Positions 1 through 9,257 of a stretch of 64,000 nucleotides of DNA are shown piece by piece. A program made the translations under genes and the position numbers. The stretch spans positions 3,668,172 to 3,732,171 of the forward strand of contig NZ_CP050192.1 of the NCBI RefSeq assembly GCF_011694515.1, written 5' to 3'. A model generated the notes under the pieces. The model worked only from the letters and a program-made list of their open reading frames with translations. It was not told the origin of the DNA and ran no database searches. This stretch comes from Mycobacterium sp. DL592. GTDB taxonomy: Bacteria > Actinomycetota > Actinomycetes > Mycobacteriales > Mycobacteriaceae. Within the stretch, counting starts at the first letter, position 1, and each line of letters starts with the position of its first letter.

Positions 1-1
1 G

Positions 2-895
2 CACTCGGCGGGCGCGACCCGCTCCTCCTACGACCTGATGGCCATCATGGCGCGGGTGACCTGGGGTGCCGAGCCCGACGAGGTGTCCATGCTGCACGCG
101 GTGCGCTACATCAAGGCCGCGGGCGGTATCAACCGCATGCTCGACGTCGCCGGCGGCGCCCAGCAGGACCACTTTCCCGGCGGCACCCAGCAGATCGCGT
201 CGAAGGTGGCCGCCGAACTCGGTGATCGCGTGCACCTGCAGGCCGCGGTGTCGCGGATCGAGTGGTCCGACGACGCCGTCGCCGTCACCTCCAGCGCCGG
301 GGTGGTCGAGGCGCGCCGCGCCATCCTGGCCATCGCGCCGGCCCACCGGCTGAATATCGACATCGCCCCGGCGCCGCCGATCGAATACCAGCAGCTGGCC
401 CAGCGCTGGCCGCAGGGCGCGCTCAGCAAGGCCTACGCCGTCTATCCGCGCCCGTTCTGGCGCACTGCCGGGCATTCGGGTCAGGCGCTCTCCGACGAGG
501 GCCCGGTGTTCATCACCTTCGACGTCAGCCCCGGTGGCGACGGCCCGGGCGTCCTGCTCGGTTTCGTCGACTCACGCGGCTTCGACGCGCTGCCACCCGA
601 GCAGCGCCGCGACAAGGCCGTCAAAGGCTTCGCCGGGCTGTTCGGGGTGGAGGCCGAGAACCCGATCGACTATCTCGATCACTGTTGGGGCGCAGAGACT
701 TTCGCGCCCGGCGGCCCGACTGCCGCGGTGCCCCCGGGCTCGTGGACGCAGTTCGGTCCGCTGTTGCGCACGCCGGTGGGGCCGCTGCACTGGGCGGGCA
801 CCGAGACCGCCGACGAGTGGACGGGCTTCCTCGACGGTGCGGTGCGATCGGGTCAGCGGGCCGCCGCCGAGGTCACCGCGGCACTCAAGAACTGA
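2..895 (+). CDS. Flavin monoamine oxidase (C-terminal part, 5' truncated by window)
   Basis: The reading frame is open from base 2 and ends at TGA 893-895, so the N-terminal FAD-binding Rossmann part lies outside the window. The C-terminal end carries the family's closing FAD-contact segment ([20 protein letters not shown]), typical of flavin-containing amine oxidases, which oxidatively deaminate amines with FAD and release H2O2. The gene converges on the alpha/beta hydrolase at 885-1829 with an 11-nt overlap. The pair matches my recollection of the Rv3170 (aofH)-Rv3171c order in M. tuberculosis, which supports the assignment. The substrate cannot be read from the sequence. Confidence 0.88.
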   Translation, partial: HSAGATRSSYDLMAIMARVTWGAEPDEVSMLHAVRYIKAAGGINRMLDVAGGAQQDHFPGGTQQIASKVAAELGDRVHLQAAVSRIEWSDDAVAVTSSAGVVEARRAILAIAPAHRLNIDIAPAPPIEYQQLAQRWPQGALSKAYAVYPRPFWRTAGHSGQALSDEGPVFITFDVSPGGDGPGVLLGFVDSRGFDALPPEQRRDKAVKGFAGLFGVEAENPIDYLDHCWGAETFAPGGPTAAVPPGSWTQFGPLLRTPVGPLHWAGTETADEWTGFLDGAVRSGQRAAAEVTAALKN

Positions 896-1829
896 TACGC
901 CGCTCGGCCACCACGGACTGCACCAGTGCGCGCAGGTGGCCGTTGACCGTCTCGGGGTGTTCCAGGATCGCGCAGTGACCGCCGGGCACCTCGACGAGTT
1001 CGACCAGATTAGGTGCGGCCTTGGCGATCTTGCGGGCCTGGCACATCGGCAGCAGCCGGTCTTTGGTGGACCCGATCACCAGGGTCGGCACGGTCAGACC
1101 CGACAGGTCGATGTGGCGGGGGCCCATCTCGTCGACCAGGACCCGCGCCCACGCGCCACGGCCCCCGGGCGGGGTGGTGGCGAACAGGTCGTGGATGAAC
1201 TCGGCGATCGACGGGTCGGCCTCGGCGCCGACGGCCATCAACGTGACGAACCAGCGGCTGCCGGGCTGAGCCCCGCGCAGCAGCGGCGCGCCGCCGAACG
1301 TCTGGATCATCCGTCGGGCCGCCAGCGACCGGCCACCGGCCAGCAACGAGGGCACCCGCAGCAGGTTGATCTCCTCGAGCAGGTCACCGGTGGTGGTGTT
1401 GATCAGCGCGACGGCATCGGCACGCTCGGCGACGCTGTCGCGGTGGCGGTCGGACCAGGAACTGATGGCGATGCCGCCCATCGAGTGTCCGGCGATGACG
1501 GCGCGCTCCCCCGGGCGCAGCGTGGCGGCCAGGACGGCGTCGAGATCACCGGCGAGATGGCCGAGGCTGTAGGCCGACCGGTGCGGCAGGCCGCTGCGGC
1601 CGTGACCGCGGTGGTCGTAGGCGATGACGCGGTAGTCGCGGGAGAGGTCGTTGATCTGCTCATGCCAGACCCGCAGGGCACAGGTGATGCCGTGCGCCAG
1701 CACGATCGGGTAGCCGTCCTCGGGGCCGAAGACCTCGGTGTGCAGGCGGGTCCCGTCGGCGGCGCGGACGTTGACGATCCGGCTGGGCGGCAGCTGCGGG
1801 CCGCGGACGGCCACTGGTGACGCTGACAT
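885..1829 (-). CDS. Alpha/beta hydrolase (Rv3171c/Hpx-like)
   Basis: A 314-aa alpha/beta-hydrolase-fold protein. It has an oxyanion-hole HG motif ([15 protein letters not shown]), a strand-turn DHRGHGRS, the nucleophile elbow GHSMGG with Ser, a late Asp region (STKDRLLP) and a C-terminal [10 protein letters not shown] supplying the catalytic His. I chose ATG 1829 because GAGGAGT lies just upstream; 12 more in-frame codons are open upstream but lack such a site. The family includes esterases and cofactor-free haloperoxidases, and the M. tuberculosis neighbour of the amine oxidase is annotated as a possible haloperoxidase. Hydrolase is certain from motifs, the exact substrate is not. Confidence 0.88.
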   Translation of the reverse strand: MSASPVAVRGPQLPPSRIVNVRAADGTRLHTEVFGPEDGYPIVLAHGITCALRVWHEQINDLSRDYRVIAYDHRGHGRSGLPHRSAYSLGHLAGDLDAVLAATLRPGERAVIAGHSMGGIAISSWSDRHRDSVAERADAVALINTTTGDLLEEINLLRVPSLLAGGRSLAARRMIQTFGGAPLLRGAQPGSRWFVTLMAVGAEADPSIAEFIHDLFATTPPGGRGAWARVLVDEMGPRHIDLSGLTVPTLVIGSTKDRLLPMCQARKIAKAAPNLVELVEVPGGHCAILEHPETVNGHLRALVQSVVAERRISS

Positions 1830-1955
1830 GGTGACTCCTCGCCTGCTGCGGCAACGCTGCCACACCGGACGACAAGACTAACCGCTGCGGGGCTGTGAGA
1901 GCCCCGGGTTCGGCCGCGTCGTTATCGCACCGTGCCCTGTCCCTAGGATGGCCCG

Positions 1956-2600
1956 GTGACCGACCATGCCTTCGCCCCCGAGCAGCGACGTGCGGTCTAC
2001 CGGGCGATCGCCGAGCGCCGTGACATGCGGCGATTCGTTCCCGGGTCGACGGTCGGCGAGGACGTCCTGGCTCGTTTGCTGGCCGCCGCGCACGCCGCCC
2101 CGAGCGTGGGGCTGATGCAGCCGTGGCGGTTCATCCGGATCACCGACGACGCGGTGCGCCGCCAGATCCACGCCCTGGTCGACGACGAACGCCGGCTGAC
2201 GGCGACCGCGCTGGGCGAGCGATCCGAGGAGTTCCTGGCGCTGAAGGTCGAGGGCATCCTCGACTGCGCCGAGCTGCTGGTTGTCGCCCTCGGTGAGGGC
2301 CGCGAGGCACATGTCTTCGGGCGGCGCACCATGCCGCACATGGACCTGGCCTCGGTATCGTGCGCCATCCAGAATCTGTGGCTGGCCGCGCGCGCGGAGG
2401 GCCTCGGCATGGGGTGGGTGTCGCTGTTCGACCCGCGCCGCCTCGCCGAGCTGCTGGGCATGCCGGAGGACGCCGAACCCGTGGCGATCCTGTGCCTGGG
2501 ACCGGTCCCGGACTTCCCCGACCGGCCCGCACTGGAGCTCGACCAGTGGGCGTTCGGGCGGCCCCTGGCCGAGTTCGTCAGCGAAAACGGTTGGGACTGA
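1956..2600 (+). CDS. bluB: 5,6-dimethylbenzimidazole synthase BluB
   Basis: A 214-aa nitroreductase-fold flavoprotein, GTG start. BluB consumes reduced FMN and O2 to make 5,6-dimethylbenzimidazole, the lower ligand of vitamin B12. The BluB signature is present: RRDMRRF near the N-terminus (Asp23 corresponds to the catalytic Asp), APSVGLMQPWRF for FMN binding (residues 48-59), and GMGWVSLFDP with Ser156. Length fits the family. It is not in a cobalamin operon, but the same window carries eutBC, a B12-dependent enzyme, so the cofactor link is plausible. A generic nitroreductase is the alternative; the D23/S156 pair argues for BluB. Confidence 0.9.
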   Translation: MTDHAFAPEQRRAVYRAIAERRDMRRFVPGSTVGEDVLARLLAAAHAAPSVGLMQPWRFIRITDDAVRRQIHALVDDERRLTATALGERSEEFLALKVEGILDCAELLVVALGEGREAHVFGRRTMPHMDLASVSCAIQNLWLAARAEGLGMGWVSLFDPRRLAELLGMPEDAEPVAILCLGPVPDFPDRPALELDQWAFGRPLAEFVSENGWD

Positions 2601-2637
2601 ACACCGTCAGCCGTCATAAGGCAGGCTGGGTCCTACG

Positions 2638-5178
2638 ATGACCGTTCCCCTGCTCGCCGACCCGGGCGACCTGTCCGCCGTGCGCGCGATGGGCGCCGAC
2701 CCCGACGGGCTGTTCGAGTCGTTCTCTGCCTGGGCGCAGGCCGGTGGCATCACCCTGTATCCGGCGCAGGACGAGGCGTTGATCGAGTTGATCAGCGGCG
2801 CCAACGTGGTGCTGGCCACGCCGACCGGCTCGGGCAAGTCGCTGGTGGCGACCGGCGCGTTGTATTCGGCGCTGGCCACCGGCCGGCGCAGCTACTACAC
2901 CGCGCCGATCAAGGCGCTGGTCAGTGAGAAATTCTTCGCGCTGTGCGGCATTTTCGGGGCCGCCAATGTCGGCATGCTCACCGGCGACGCCGCGGTCAAC
3001 GCCGGCGCGCCGATCATCACGTGCACCGCGGAGGTGCTGGCGAACGTCGCACTGCGGGAAGGTGCGGATGCCGACATCGGCCTGGTGATCATGGACGAGT
3101 TCCATTTCTACGGCGACCCCGACCGCGGGTGGGCCTGGCAGGTGCCGCTGCTGGAACTGCCGAAGGCGCAGTTCCTGCTGATGTCGGCCACCCTGGGCGA
3201 CGTCACATTCCTGCGCGGCGACCTCACCCGCCGCACCGGCCGGGCCACGGCGCTGATCGCCGATGCCGAGCGTCCGGTCCCCCTGTTCTTCAGCTACGCC
3301 ACCACGCCGATGCACGAGACCATCGGCGACCTGCTCGACACCAAGCAGGCGCCGATCTATGTCGTCCACTTCACCCAGGCCTCCGCGCTGGAGCGGGCGC
3401 AAGCTCTGATGAGCGTGAATGTCAGCAGCAAGGACGACAAGGCGGCCATCGCCGATCTCATTGGCGCCTTTCGCTTTTCGTCGGCGTTCGGGACCACCCT
3501 GTCGCGACTGGTGCGCCACGGGATCGGCGTGCACCACGCCGGCATGCTGCCCAAGTACCGTCGGCTGGTCGAACAGCTCGCCCAGGCCGGCCTGCTCAAG
3601 GTCATCTGCGGCACCGACACTCTCGGCGTCGGGATCAACGTGCCGATCCGGACGGTGGTGTTCTCGGCGCTGTCGAAGTACGACGGCACCCGCACCCGTC
3701 TGCTCAACGCGCGCGAGTTCCACCAGATCGCCGGGCGGGCCGGGCGCGCCGGCTACGACACCGCGGGCACCGTCGTCGTTCAGGCGCCCGACCATGAGGT
3801 GGAGAACCTCAAACAGTTCGCCAAGGTCGCCGACGACCCGAAGAAGCGCCGGAAACTGGTCCGCCGCAAGGTACCTGAGGGCATGGTTCCCTGGAGCGAG
3901 TCCACCATGACGCGGCTCATCGAGGCGGTTCCCGAGCCGCTGACCTCCAGTATGAGGGTGTCGACGGCGATGATCCTCGACGTCGTGGACCGCCCCGGTG
4001 ACCCGTTCGTCGCGATGCGCAGGCTGCTCACCGACAATCACGAACCGCGCAAGCGTCAGCTCGCCCACATCCGGGAGGCGGTCGGCATCGCCCGCTCGCT
4101 GCTGCAGGCCGGCATCCTCGAACGCCTCGCCGAGCCCGAGCCCGATGGGCGCCGCTACCGGCTCACCGTGGACCTGCCGCCCGACTTCGCCCTCAATCAG
4201 CCGTTGTCGACGTTCGCGCTGGCGGCGATCGAGGTTCTCGACCCGGCCTCGGAAACCTATGCGCGCGATGTTGTTTCGGTGATCGAGGCGACGCTGGAGG
4301 ACCCGCGGCAGATCCTGGCCGCACAGCTGAACAAGGCCAGGGGCGAAGCCGTCGCCGCGATGAAGGCCGAGGGCATCGAGTACGACGAGCGCATCGAACT
4401 GCTCGACGACGTGACCTACCCCAAGCCGCTCGACGAACTGCTGCAGCACACCTTCGAGGTGTATCTGCGCAGCAACCCGTGGGCCGCCGACGGCCGGCTG
4501 TCGCCGAAGTCGGTGGTGCGCGAAATGTGGGAGCGGGCGTTCACCTTTCGAGAGTTCGTCAGCGTCTACGGGCTGACCCGCTCGGAAGGTGCGGTGCTGC
4601 GCTACCTCTCCGACGCGTTCAAGGCGCTGCGCTCGGGTGTGCCCGCCGCGGCACGCACAGAGGAGCTCACCGACATCGTGGAATGGCTCGGCGAGTTGGT
4701 GCGCCAGGTCGATTCGAGTCTGCTCGACGAGTGGGAGCAGCTGACCAACCCGGACCAGCCCCATGACGCCCCGGTGGCGGTGCCGGCCCGCCCGCGCCCG
4801 CTGACCGGCAACGAGCGCGCGTTCACTGCGATGGTGCGCAATGCCCTGTTCCGGCGGGTGGAGCTCTTCGCCCGCCGCCGCGCCCACGACCTCGGCGAGC
4901 TGGATGCCGCAGCGGGGTGGACAGCCTCGCGGTGGCAAGCCGTGATCGACGACTACTTCGACGAACACGACGACGTGGGCACCGGGGCCGACGCCCGCGG
5001 ACCCGCGATGCTGATCTTCGACCGCAGGCCAGGGGCGTGGCGGGTGCGCCAAATCCTCGACGACCCGGCCGGTGACCACGACTGGGGCTTCGAGGTCGAG
5101 GTGGACCTGGAGGCTTCTGATGAGGCGGGCGCCGCCGTGCTCGCCGTGGTCGACGCCGGCCGCCTCGGGCCGGATTAG
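2638..5178 (+). CDS. DEAD/DEAH-box (Ski2-like) helicase with DUF3516 C-terminus
   Basis: An 846-aa superfamily 2 helicase. Seen: Walker A TPTGSGKS (61-68), DExH box DEFH (153-156), SAT motif (183-185), and motif VI HQIAGRAGRAGYD from about residue 362, all in Ski2/HelY order. The C-terminal half (about 440-846) has no enzymatic motif and matches the actinobacterial DUF3516 type that follows such helicases. It probably unwinds structured RNA or RNA/DNA using ATP. ATG 2638 follows bluB after 37 nt. prfC starts 37 nt after its stop, so the three may be co-transcribed. The biological target is unknown. Confidence 0.85.
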   Translation: MTVPLLADPGDLSAVRAMGADPDGLFESFSAWAQAGGITLYPAQDEALIELISGANVVLATPTGSGKSLVATGALYSALATGRRSYYTAPIKALVSEKFFALCGIFGAANVGMLTGDAAVNAGAPIITCTAEVLANVALREGADADIGLVIMDEFHFYGDPDRGWAWQVPLLELPKAQFLLMSATLGDVTFLRGDLTRRTGRATALIADAERPVPLFFSYATTPMHETIGDLLDTKQAPIYVVHFTQASALERAQALMSVNVSSKDDKAAIADLIGAFRFSSAFGTTLSRLVRHGIGVHHAGMLPKYRRLVEQLAQAGLLKVICGTDTLGVGINVPIRTVVFSALSKYDGTRTRLLNAREFHQIAGRAGRAGYDTAGTVVVQAPDHEVENLKQFAKVADDPKKRRKLVRRKVPEGMVPWSESTMTRLIEAVPEPLTSSMRVSTAMILDVVDRPGDPFVAMRRLLTDNHEPRKRQLAHIREAVGIARSLLQAGILERLAEPEPDGRRYRLTVDLPPDFALNQPLSTFALAAIEVLDPASETYARDVVSVIEATLEDPRQILAAQLNKARGEAVAAMKAEGIEYDERIELLDDVTYPKPLDELLQHTFEVYLRSNPWAADGRLSPKSVVREMWERAFTFREFVSVYGLTRSEGAVLRYLSDAFKALRSGVPAAARTEELTDIVEWLGELVRQVDSSLLDEWEQLTNPDQPHDAPVAVPARPRPLTGNERAFTAMVRNALFRRVELFARRRAHDLGELDAAAGWTASRWQAVIDDYFDEHDDVGTGADARGPAMLIFDRRPGAWRVRQILDDPAGDHDWGFEVEVDLEASDEAGAAVLAVVDAGRLGPD

Positions 5179-5215
5179 CGGATTCCCGCCGCCGCCAAAT
5201 ACGATCGGGGGCGTA

Positions 5216-6862
5216 ATGAGTGATCACGACCTTGAAGTACGGACGTCCCCGAAGGGCACGGCAGCGGCGAACCGGCTGGCGGCCGAAGCCGGCCGACGCC
5301 GAACCTTCGCGGTGATCAGCCACCCGGACGCCGGAAAATCGACCCTGACCGAAGCCCTCGTGCTGCACGCCAAGGTGATCACCGAGGCGGGCGCGATCCA
5401 CGGCAAGGCGGGACGGCGCTCCACCGTGTCGGACTGGATGGAGATGGAGAAGGCCAGGGGTATCTCCATCACCTCGACGGCGCTGCAGTTCCCCTACACC
5501 TCCCCTGACGGGCAGGACTGCGTCATCAACCTGCTCGACACCCCCGGCCACGCCGACTTCTCCGAGGATACCTACCGGGTGCTGTCCGCCGTCGACTGCG
5601 CCGTGATGCTGATCGACGCGGCCAAGGGCCTGGAACCGCAGACGCTCAAGCTTTTTCAGGTCTGCCGCCACCGCGGAATCCCCATCCTCACCGTGATCAA
5701 CAAGTGGGACCGCCCGGGCCGGTACGCCCTGGACCTGCTCGACGAGATCTCCGACCGCATCGGTCTCAAGCCCATGCCGCTGACGTGGCCGGTCGGTATC
5801 GCCGGTGATTTCAAAGGCGTCCTGGATCGCCGCACCGGCAACTTCATCCGGTTCACCCGCACCGCGGGCGGCGCCACCGCCGCCCCCGAGGAGCACATCC
5901 CGCCGGATCGTGCCCACGACGCCGCGGGCGACGACTGGGACACCGCGGTCGAGGAGTGCGAGCTGCTCAGCGCCGACGGCGGTGACTACGACCGGGAGGC
6001 CTTCCTCGCCGGCGCGGGAACCCCGGTGCTGTTCACCTCGGCGGCGTTGAACTTCGGGGTCAATCAGCTGCTGGACACCTTGGTGCGGCTGGCTCCCCCG
6101 CCCAGCGGGCAACTCGACGTCGACGGCAACCTGCGCAGCGTGGATTCGCCGTTCAGCGCGTTCGTCTTCAAGGTGCAGGCCGGGATGGACTCGGCGCACC
6201 GCGACCGGATCGCCTATGCCCGGGTCTGCTCGGGCACGTTCGAACGCGGCGACGTGCTGACCCACGCCGCCTCCGGCAAGCCGTTCGTCACCAAGTACGC
6301 CCAGTCGGTGTTCGGCCAGCAGCGCTCGACGCTGGACAGCGCATGGCCCGGCGATGTGATCGGTCTGGCCAACGCGGCCTCACTACGTCCCGGCGACACC
6401 CTGTTTCGCGATGTGCCCGTTCACTTTCCGCCCATCCCGAGCTTCTCCCCCGAGCATTTCGCTGTCGCCCGCGGCACCGACCCCAGCAAGCACAAGCAGT
6501 TCCGCAAGGGCATCGAGCAGCTCGACCAAGAGGGCGTCGTCCAGGTGCTGCGGTCGGACCGCCGTGGCGATCAGGCCCCCGTCCTGGCTGCCGTCGGCCC
6601 CATGCAGTTCGAAGTGGCCAGCCACCGGATGGCCACCGAGTTCAATGCACCGATTTCGCTGGAGTCGCTGCCGTACACGGTGGCCCGCGCCATCGACCCT
6701 GACGACGCCGAATTCGCCCAGAAGCAGGTGTCGATGGAAGTGCTGACCCGCACCGACGGCGTCATGCTGGCGCTGTTCACCACGAAGTGGCGGATGCAGG
6801 GCTTCTGCGAGGACAACCCGGGCGTGAAGCTGCGCTCGCTGGTGGCCGCCGGCGACAACTGA
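5216..6862 (+). CDS. prfC: Peptide chain release factor 3 (RF3)
   Basis: A 548-aa translational GTPase. The G domain shows G1 SHPDAGKST, the switch region EKARGISITSTALQFPY, G3 DTPGHADF and G4 NKWDR, followed by domain II/III segments with QFRKGIEQLDQEG and VGPMQFEV, typical of RF3 rather than EF-G or TypA. RF3 recycles class I release factors from post-termination ribosomes and has a patchy distribution in bacteria. I placed the start at ATG 5216 because homology to RF3 begins here; the frame is open further upstream only inside the helicase gene. Confidence 0.93.
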   Translation: MSDHDLEVRTSPKGTAAANRLAAEAGRRRTFAVISHPDAGKSTLTEALVLHAKVITEAGAIHGKAGRRSTVSDWMEMEKARGISITSTALQFPYTSPDGQDCVINLLDTPGHADFSEDTYRVLSAVDCAVMLIDAAKGLEPQTLKLFQVCRHRGIPILTVINKWDRPGRYALDLLDEISDRIGLKPMPLTWPVGIAGDFKGVLDRRTGNFIRFTRTAGGATAAPEEHIPPDRAHDAAGDDWDTAVEECELLSADGGDYDREAFLAGAGTPVLFTSAALNFGVNQLLDTLVRLAPPPSGQLDVDGNLRSVDSPFSAFVFKVQAGMDSAHRDRIAYARVCSGTFERGDVLTHAASGKPFVTKYAQSVFGQQRSTLDSAWPGDVIGLANAASLRPGDTLFRDVPVHFPPIPSFSPEHFAVARGTDPSKHKQFRKGIEQLDQEGVVQVLRSDRRGDQAPVLAAVGPMQFEVASHRMATEFNAPISLESLPYTVARAIDPDDAEFAQKQVSMEVLTRTDGVMLALFTTKWRMQGFCEDNPGVKLRSLVAAGDN

Positions 6863-6891
6863 CGCCGATGTGACGGCAGTCTCCAACGGCG

Positions 6892-6947
6892 CCTCAGGGG
6901 CTTGCGTGTGCAAGAAAACGGGTACTCCGCGAGTCAACCCCTGAAGG
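6892..6947 (+). promoter_or_regulatory. Possible SD-sequestering stem in the transglutaminase leader
   Basis: CCTCAGGGG (6892-6900) is nearly complementary to CCCCTGAAGG (6938-6947), which overlaps the start of the GAAGGAG ribosome-binding site. Between them CTTGC-GTGT-GCAAG (6901-6914) forms a separate small hairpin. This is sequence complementarity only; a role in translation control is inference. Confidence 0.3.
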
Positions 6948-6955
6948 AGCCTCCC

Positions 6956-7819
6956 GTGCCCACAAACACTGCGGTCCTCGCGCCTGGCGCTACCCGCCCC
7001 ACCACTGACACCGCGATGCGCCGCCATGTCAGCGCCGAACTCGACATCGACATCACCGCACCCACCACCCTGGTGTTTCAGATCGCGGTCGCCCCGCACC
7101 CGGGCGCCGAGGTCGACGAGTCGCTGTCGTTCGTTCTGGATGGCACCGCGATCACCGCATCGGAGATCAGCGGCGAGCACGGCAACCGCGTCCACAAGTT
7201 CGACGCCCCGGTCGGCCATCTACGGGTCGACTACTCCGCGACCGTCGTCGGCCAGACCGATCCCGCGCCCGTCTCCGAATATGACCTGACGAAGTACCTG
7301 CGGCCCAGTCGCTACGCCGAAGCCGACAAGTTCTACGGTTTCGCCGCAACAGAATTCGGTGCTTTAGCCGACTCGACAACCCTGTTGGAGAAGGTGTCGT
7401 CGTGGGTGGGCACCCGGCTGAATTATGTGCCTGGTTCCAGCGACCCGATCGACGGAGCCACCGACACCCTGTTGGCGGGCAACGGCGTGTGCCGCGACTA
7501 TGCCCACCTGGTCGTCGCACTGCTGCGCGCGGTCAACGTGCCGGCCCGGCTGGTGTCGGTCTACGCACCGGGCCTGTCCCCGATGGACTTTCACGCCGTT
7601 GCCGAGGGGTTCGTCGACGGTCAGTGGCGGGTCGTCGATGCGACCTGCCTCGCGCCGCGGCAGACATTGGTACGGATCGCCACCGGACGTGACGCCGCCG
7701 ACACCGCCTTCCTCGACAACCACAAGGGTGCGATCAACCTGGCCGATATGACGATCACCGCGACCTCGGACGGCGATCTGCCGAAGGACTCCACCGACCA
7801 ATTGGTCTCGATCAGGTAG
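6956..7819 (+). CDS. Transglutaminase-like cysteine protease-fold protein
   Basis: A 287-aa protein with an N-terminal beta domain (about 1-120) of the kind preceding bacterial transglutaminase cores, then the core with the triad Cys179 (NGVCRDYAHL), His213 (MDFHAVAEGFV) and Asp228 (WRVVDATCLA). Such proteins act as peptidases or amidases on unknown protein substrates. The start is decided by GAAGGAG at 6943-6949, 6 nt before GTG 6956; 18 in-frame upstream codons lack a site. No signal peptide is evident, so it is probably cytoplasmic. It converges with the PucR-type gene (8-nt overlap). Confidence 0.82.
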   Translation: MPTNTAVLAPGATRPTTDTAMRRHVSAELDIDITAPTTLVFQIAVAPHPGAEVDESLSFVLDGTAITASEISGEHGNRVHKFDAPVGHLRVDYSATVVGQTDPAPVSEYDLTKYLRPSRYAEADKFYGFAATEFGALADSTTLLEKVSSWVGTRLNYVPGSSDPIDGATDTLLAGNGVCRDYAHLVVALLRAVNVPARLVSVYAPGLSPMDFHAVAEGFVDGQWRVVDATCLAPRQTLVRIATGRDAADTAFLDNHKGAINLADMTITATSDGDLPKDSTDQLVSIR

Positions 7820-8498
7820 GCGCTACCGCCTGCTCCGCCTCGCGTGGAATCGAGAGCGCCACAATGAGTTCCAAGACGGACCTAGGGTCGTTGAGACGAT
7901 CACCGAAGAGCTCGCGGAGTTGAGTCATGCGGTAGCGCACGGTCTGGGCGTGCACGAAGAGTTCGGCCGCGACGGCATCGCGCTGGCCCTGGTGCAGCAG
8001 CCACGACCGCAACGTCTCGGCCAGGCGCTCGGCGGAGTTGGGCCGCAATTGCGCCAACGGGGCCAGCACGGTGCGCCGCAAGTCCGCGGCGGCTTCGCGA
8101 TCGGCACCGAGCACCAGCTCCACGAGGTGTGCTTCGGTGTCGACGACGTCGTCGCCATCGGGGGTCGCCAAGACATCGCGGGCTTGCAGAACTCGCCGAT
8201 ACGAGTCGTGCACGTGCATCCACGGGCGGGCCGGCCCGACCACCGCCCGTCGCCCCCGCAGTTCCCTCAACAACCGGGGCCGGCCACTTCCGTGCACGTC
8301 TGGAACCATCAGCAGCACAACGGATTCGGCGGCGTCGATGCCGGGCAGGTCTTCGCCGAGTCCCAGGGTGGACTGCCCGAAACGGGAGACGATGCCACGC
8401 ATCTGAGCTGCCGGCACCAGCACGGCAGTCAGGGTCTCCGGCGGGACCCACCCGACCAGGTCCGCGCTCGCCAGCAGAGTCTCGGTCGGCGCTCCCAA
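7812..8498 (-). pseudogene. PucR/CdaR-type regulator lacking its N-terminal domain
   Basis: About 228 codons match the GGDEF-like middle domain (starting near LLASADLVGWVPPETLTAV) and the C-terminal PucR helix-turn-helix (ELFVHAQTVRYRMTQLRELFGD). Family members are about 400 aa with an N-terminal sensor domain of roughly 150-170 aa, which is absent here. The only start candidates are TTG 8498 or internal codons. The frame is closed by TGA 8507-8505, which is the stop of the upstream gene 8505-9182 in the same frame. It may be a decayed regulator or a shortened one still able to bind DNA; the HTH is intact. Confidence 0.6.
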
Positions 8499-8504
8499 CC
8501 TGCA

Positions 8505-9182
8505 TCAATTGGTTGCGGTTCGGGCTGAGCGTCCTGTTGCCCCGGCGGTGCGGGTGTCTGCCGATCGCGACGCGGACGCACTTGCCGCGGCTTTCGCCCT
8601 TGCGGTCGGCGTGACCACGCGAATAACCCTCTCGGGCAATACGAGTGGCTGACCGGCCGCCGGACGGATACGCGGGGAGCGGTGCGCTGCCGGACGGGCC
8701 GGGGCCACGGAAGCCTTGGGGGCCTGCGTGATTGGCGCCGTGTGGTCAGCCACCGAAGCCCGCACGGCAGCGACCGGTGTCGGGGTGGCGCTCGGGAAGA
8801 GCTTGGCGAGAAACGCCTGCACAGACTGAATGAAGCTCTGAACCATCTGGGAAACGACCACCAGCAGAAAGAGCGGAAAGAGCGCCACGCACGCAACGAG
8901 ACCGCCAACCCATCCGCACAGAACGTCCGTCGTGCTGGCCGACGCTGACCTGGCTGCGGCGGGTGCCGACCGTGGCGCCGAGGCCGGTGCCGGTGCCGGC
9001 ACCGTGACCCCGTTGCGCAAGTCGGTGACGACGGATTCGAGAAGCACCGTCGTGTGGAGTTGAGTACGAACAGTTGCGCCGGCGTGACTCGGCGGGGCCG
9101 CCACGAGACTCAACGTCAGCGCAGCGATACATGTCGTAGCGCACCCCATGACGACAGCACCCGGGTTTGACGATCGATTCAT
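8505..9182 (-). CDS. Ala-rich secreted or membrane-anchored hypothetical protein
   Basis: A 225-aa protein of unknown function. It has an N-terminal signal peptide (MNRSSNPGAVVMG, then a hydrophobic stretch ending around APPSHA-GA), an Ala/Pro/Ser-rich linker (about 55-80), and one strong hydrophobic segment (LVACVALFPLFLLVVVSQM, about 90-110). The Ala/Arg-rich C-terminus lacks recognisable motifs. ATG 9182 follows a G-rich GGGGGGTGTC. Its stop immediately precedes the truncated PucR frame. Composition is low complexity, so homology would be weak evidence. Confidence 0.6.
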   Translation of the reverse strand: MNRSSNPGAVVMGCATTCIAALTLSLVAAPPSHAGATVRTQLHTTVLLESVVTDLRNGVTVPAPAPASAPRSAPAAARSASASTTDVLCGWVGGLVACVALFPLFLLVVVSQMVQSFIQSVQAFLAKLFPSATPTPVAAVRASVADHTAPITQAPKASVAPARPAAHRSPRIRPAAGQPLVLPERVIRVVTPTARAKAAASASASRSADTRTAGATGRSARTATN

Positions 9183-9257
9183 GACACCCCCCACGCAGCA
9201 CGTTCGACAGAAGTTTAGCCCTGGCGAGTCAGCCGCAACCGCGAAAATAGCGAACGC

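Noticed and set aside
2614..5079. Long open frame on the minus strand antisense to the helicase gene
   Set aside because: His/Arg/Gly/Val-rich composition typical of antisense frames in GC-rich genes; the plus strand encodes clear helicase motifs.
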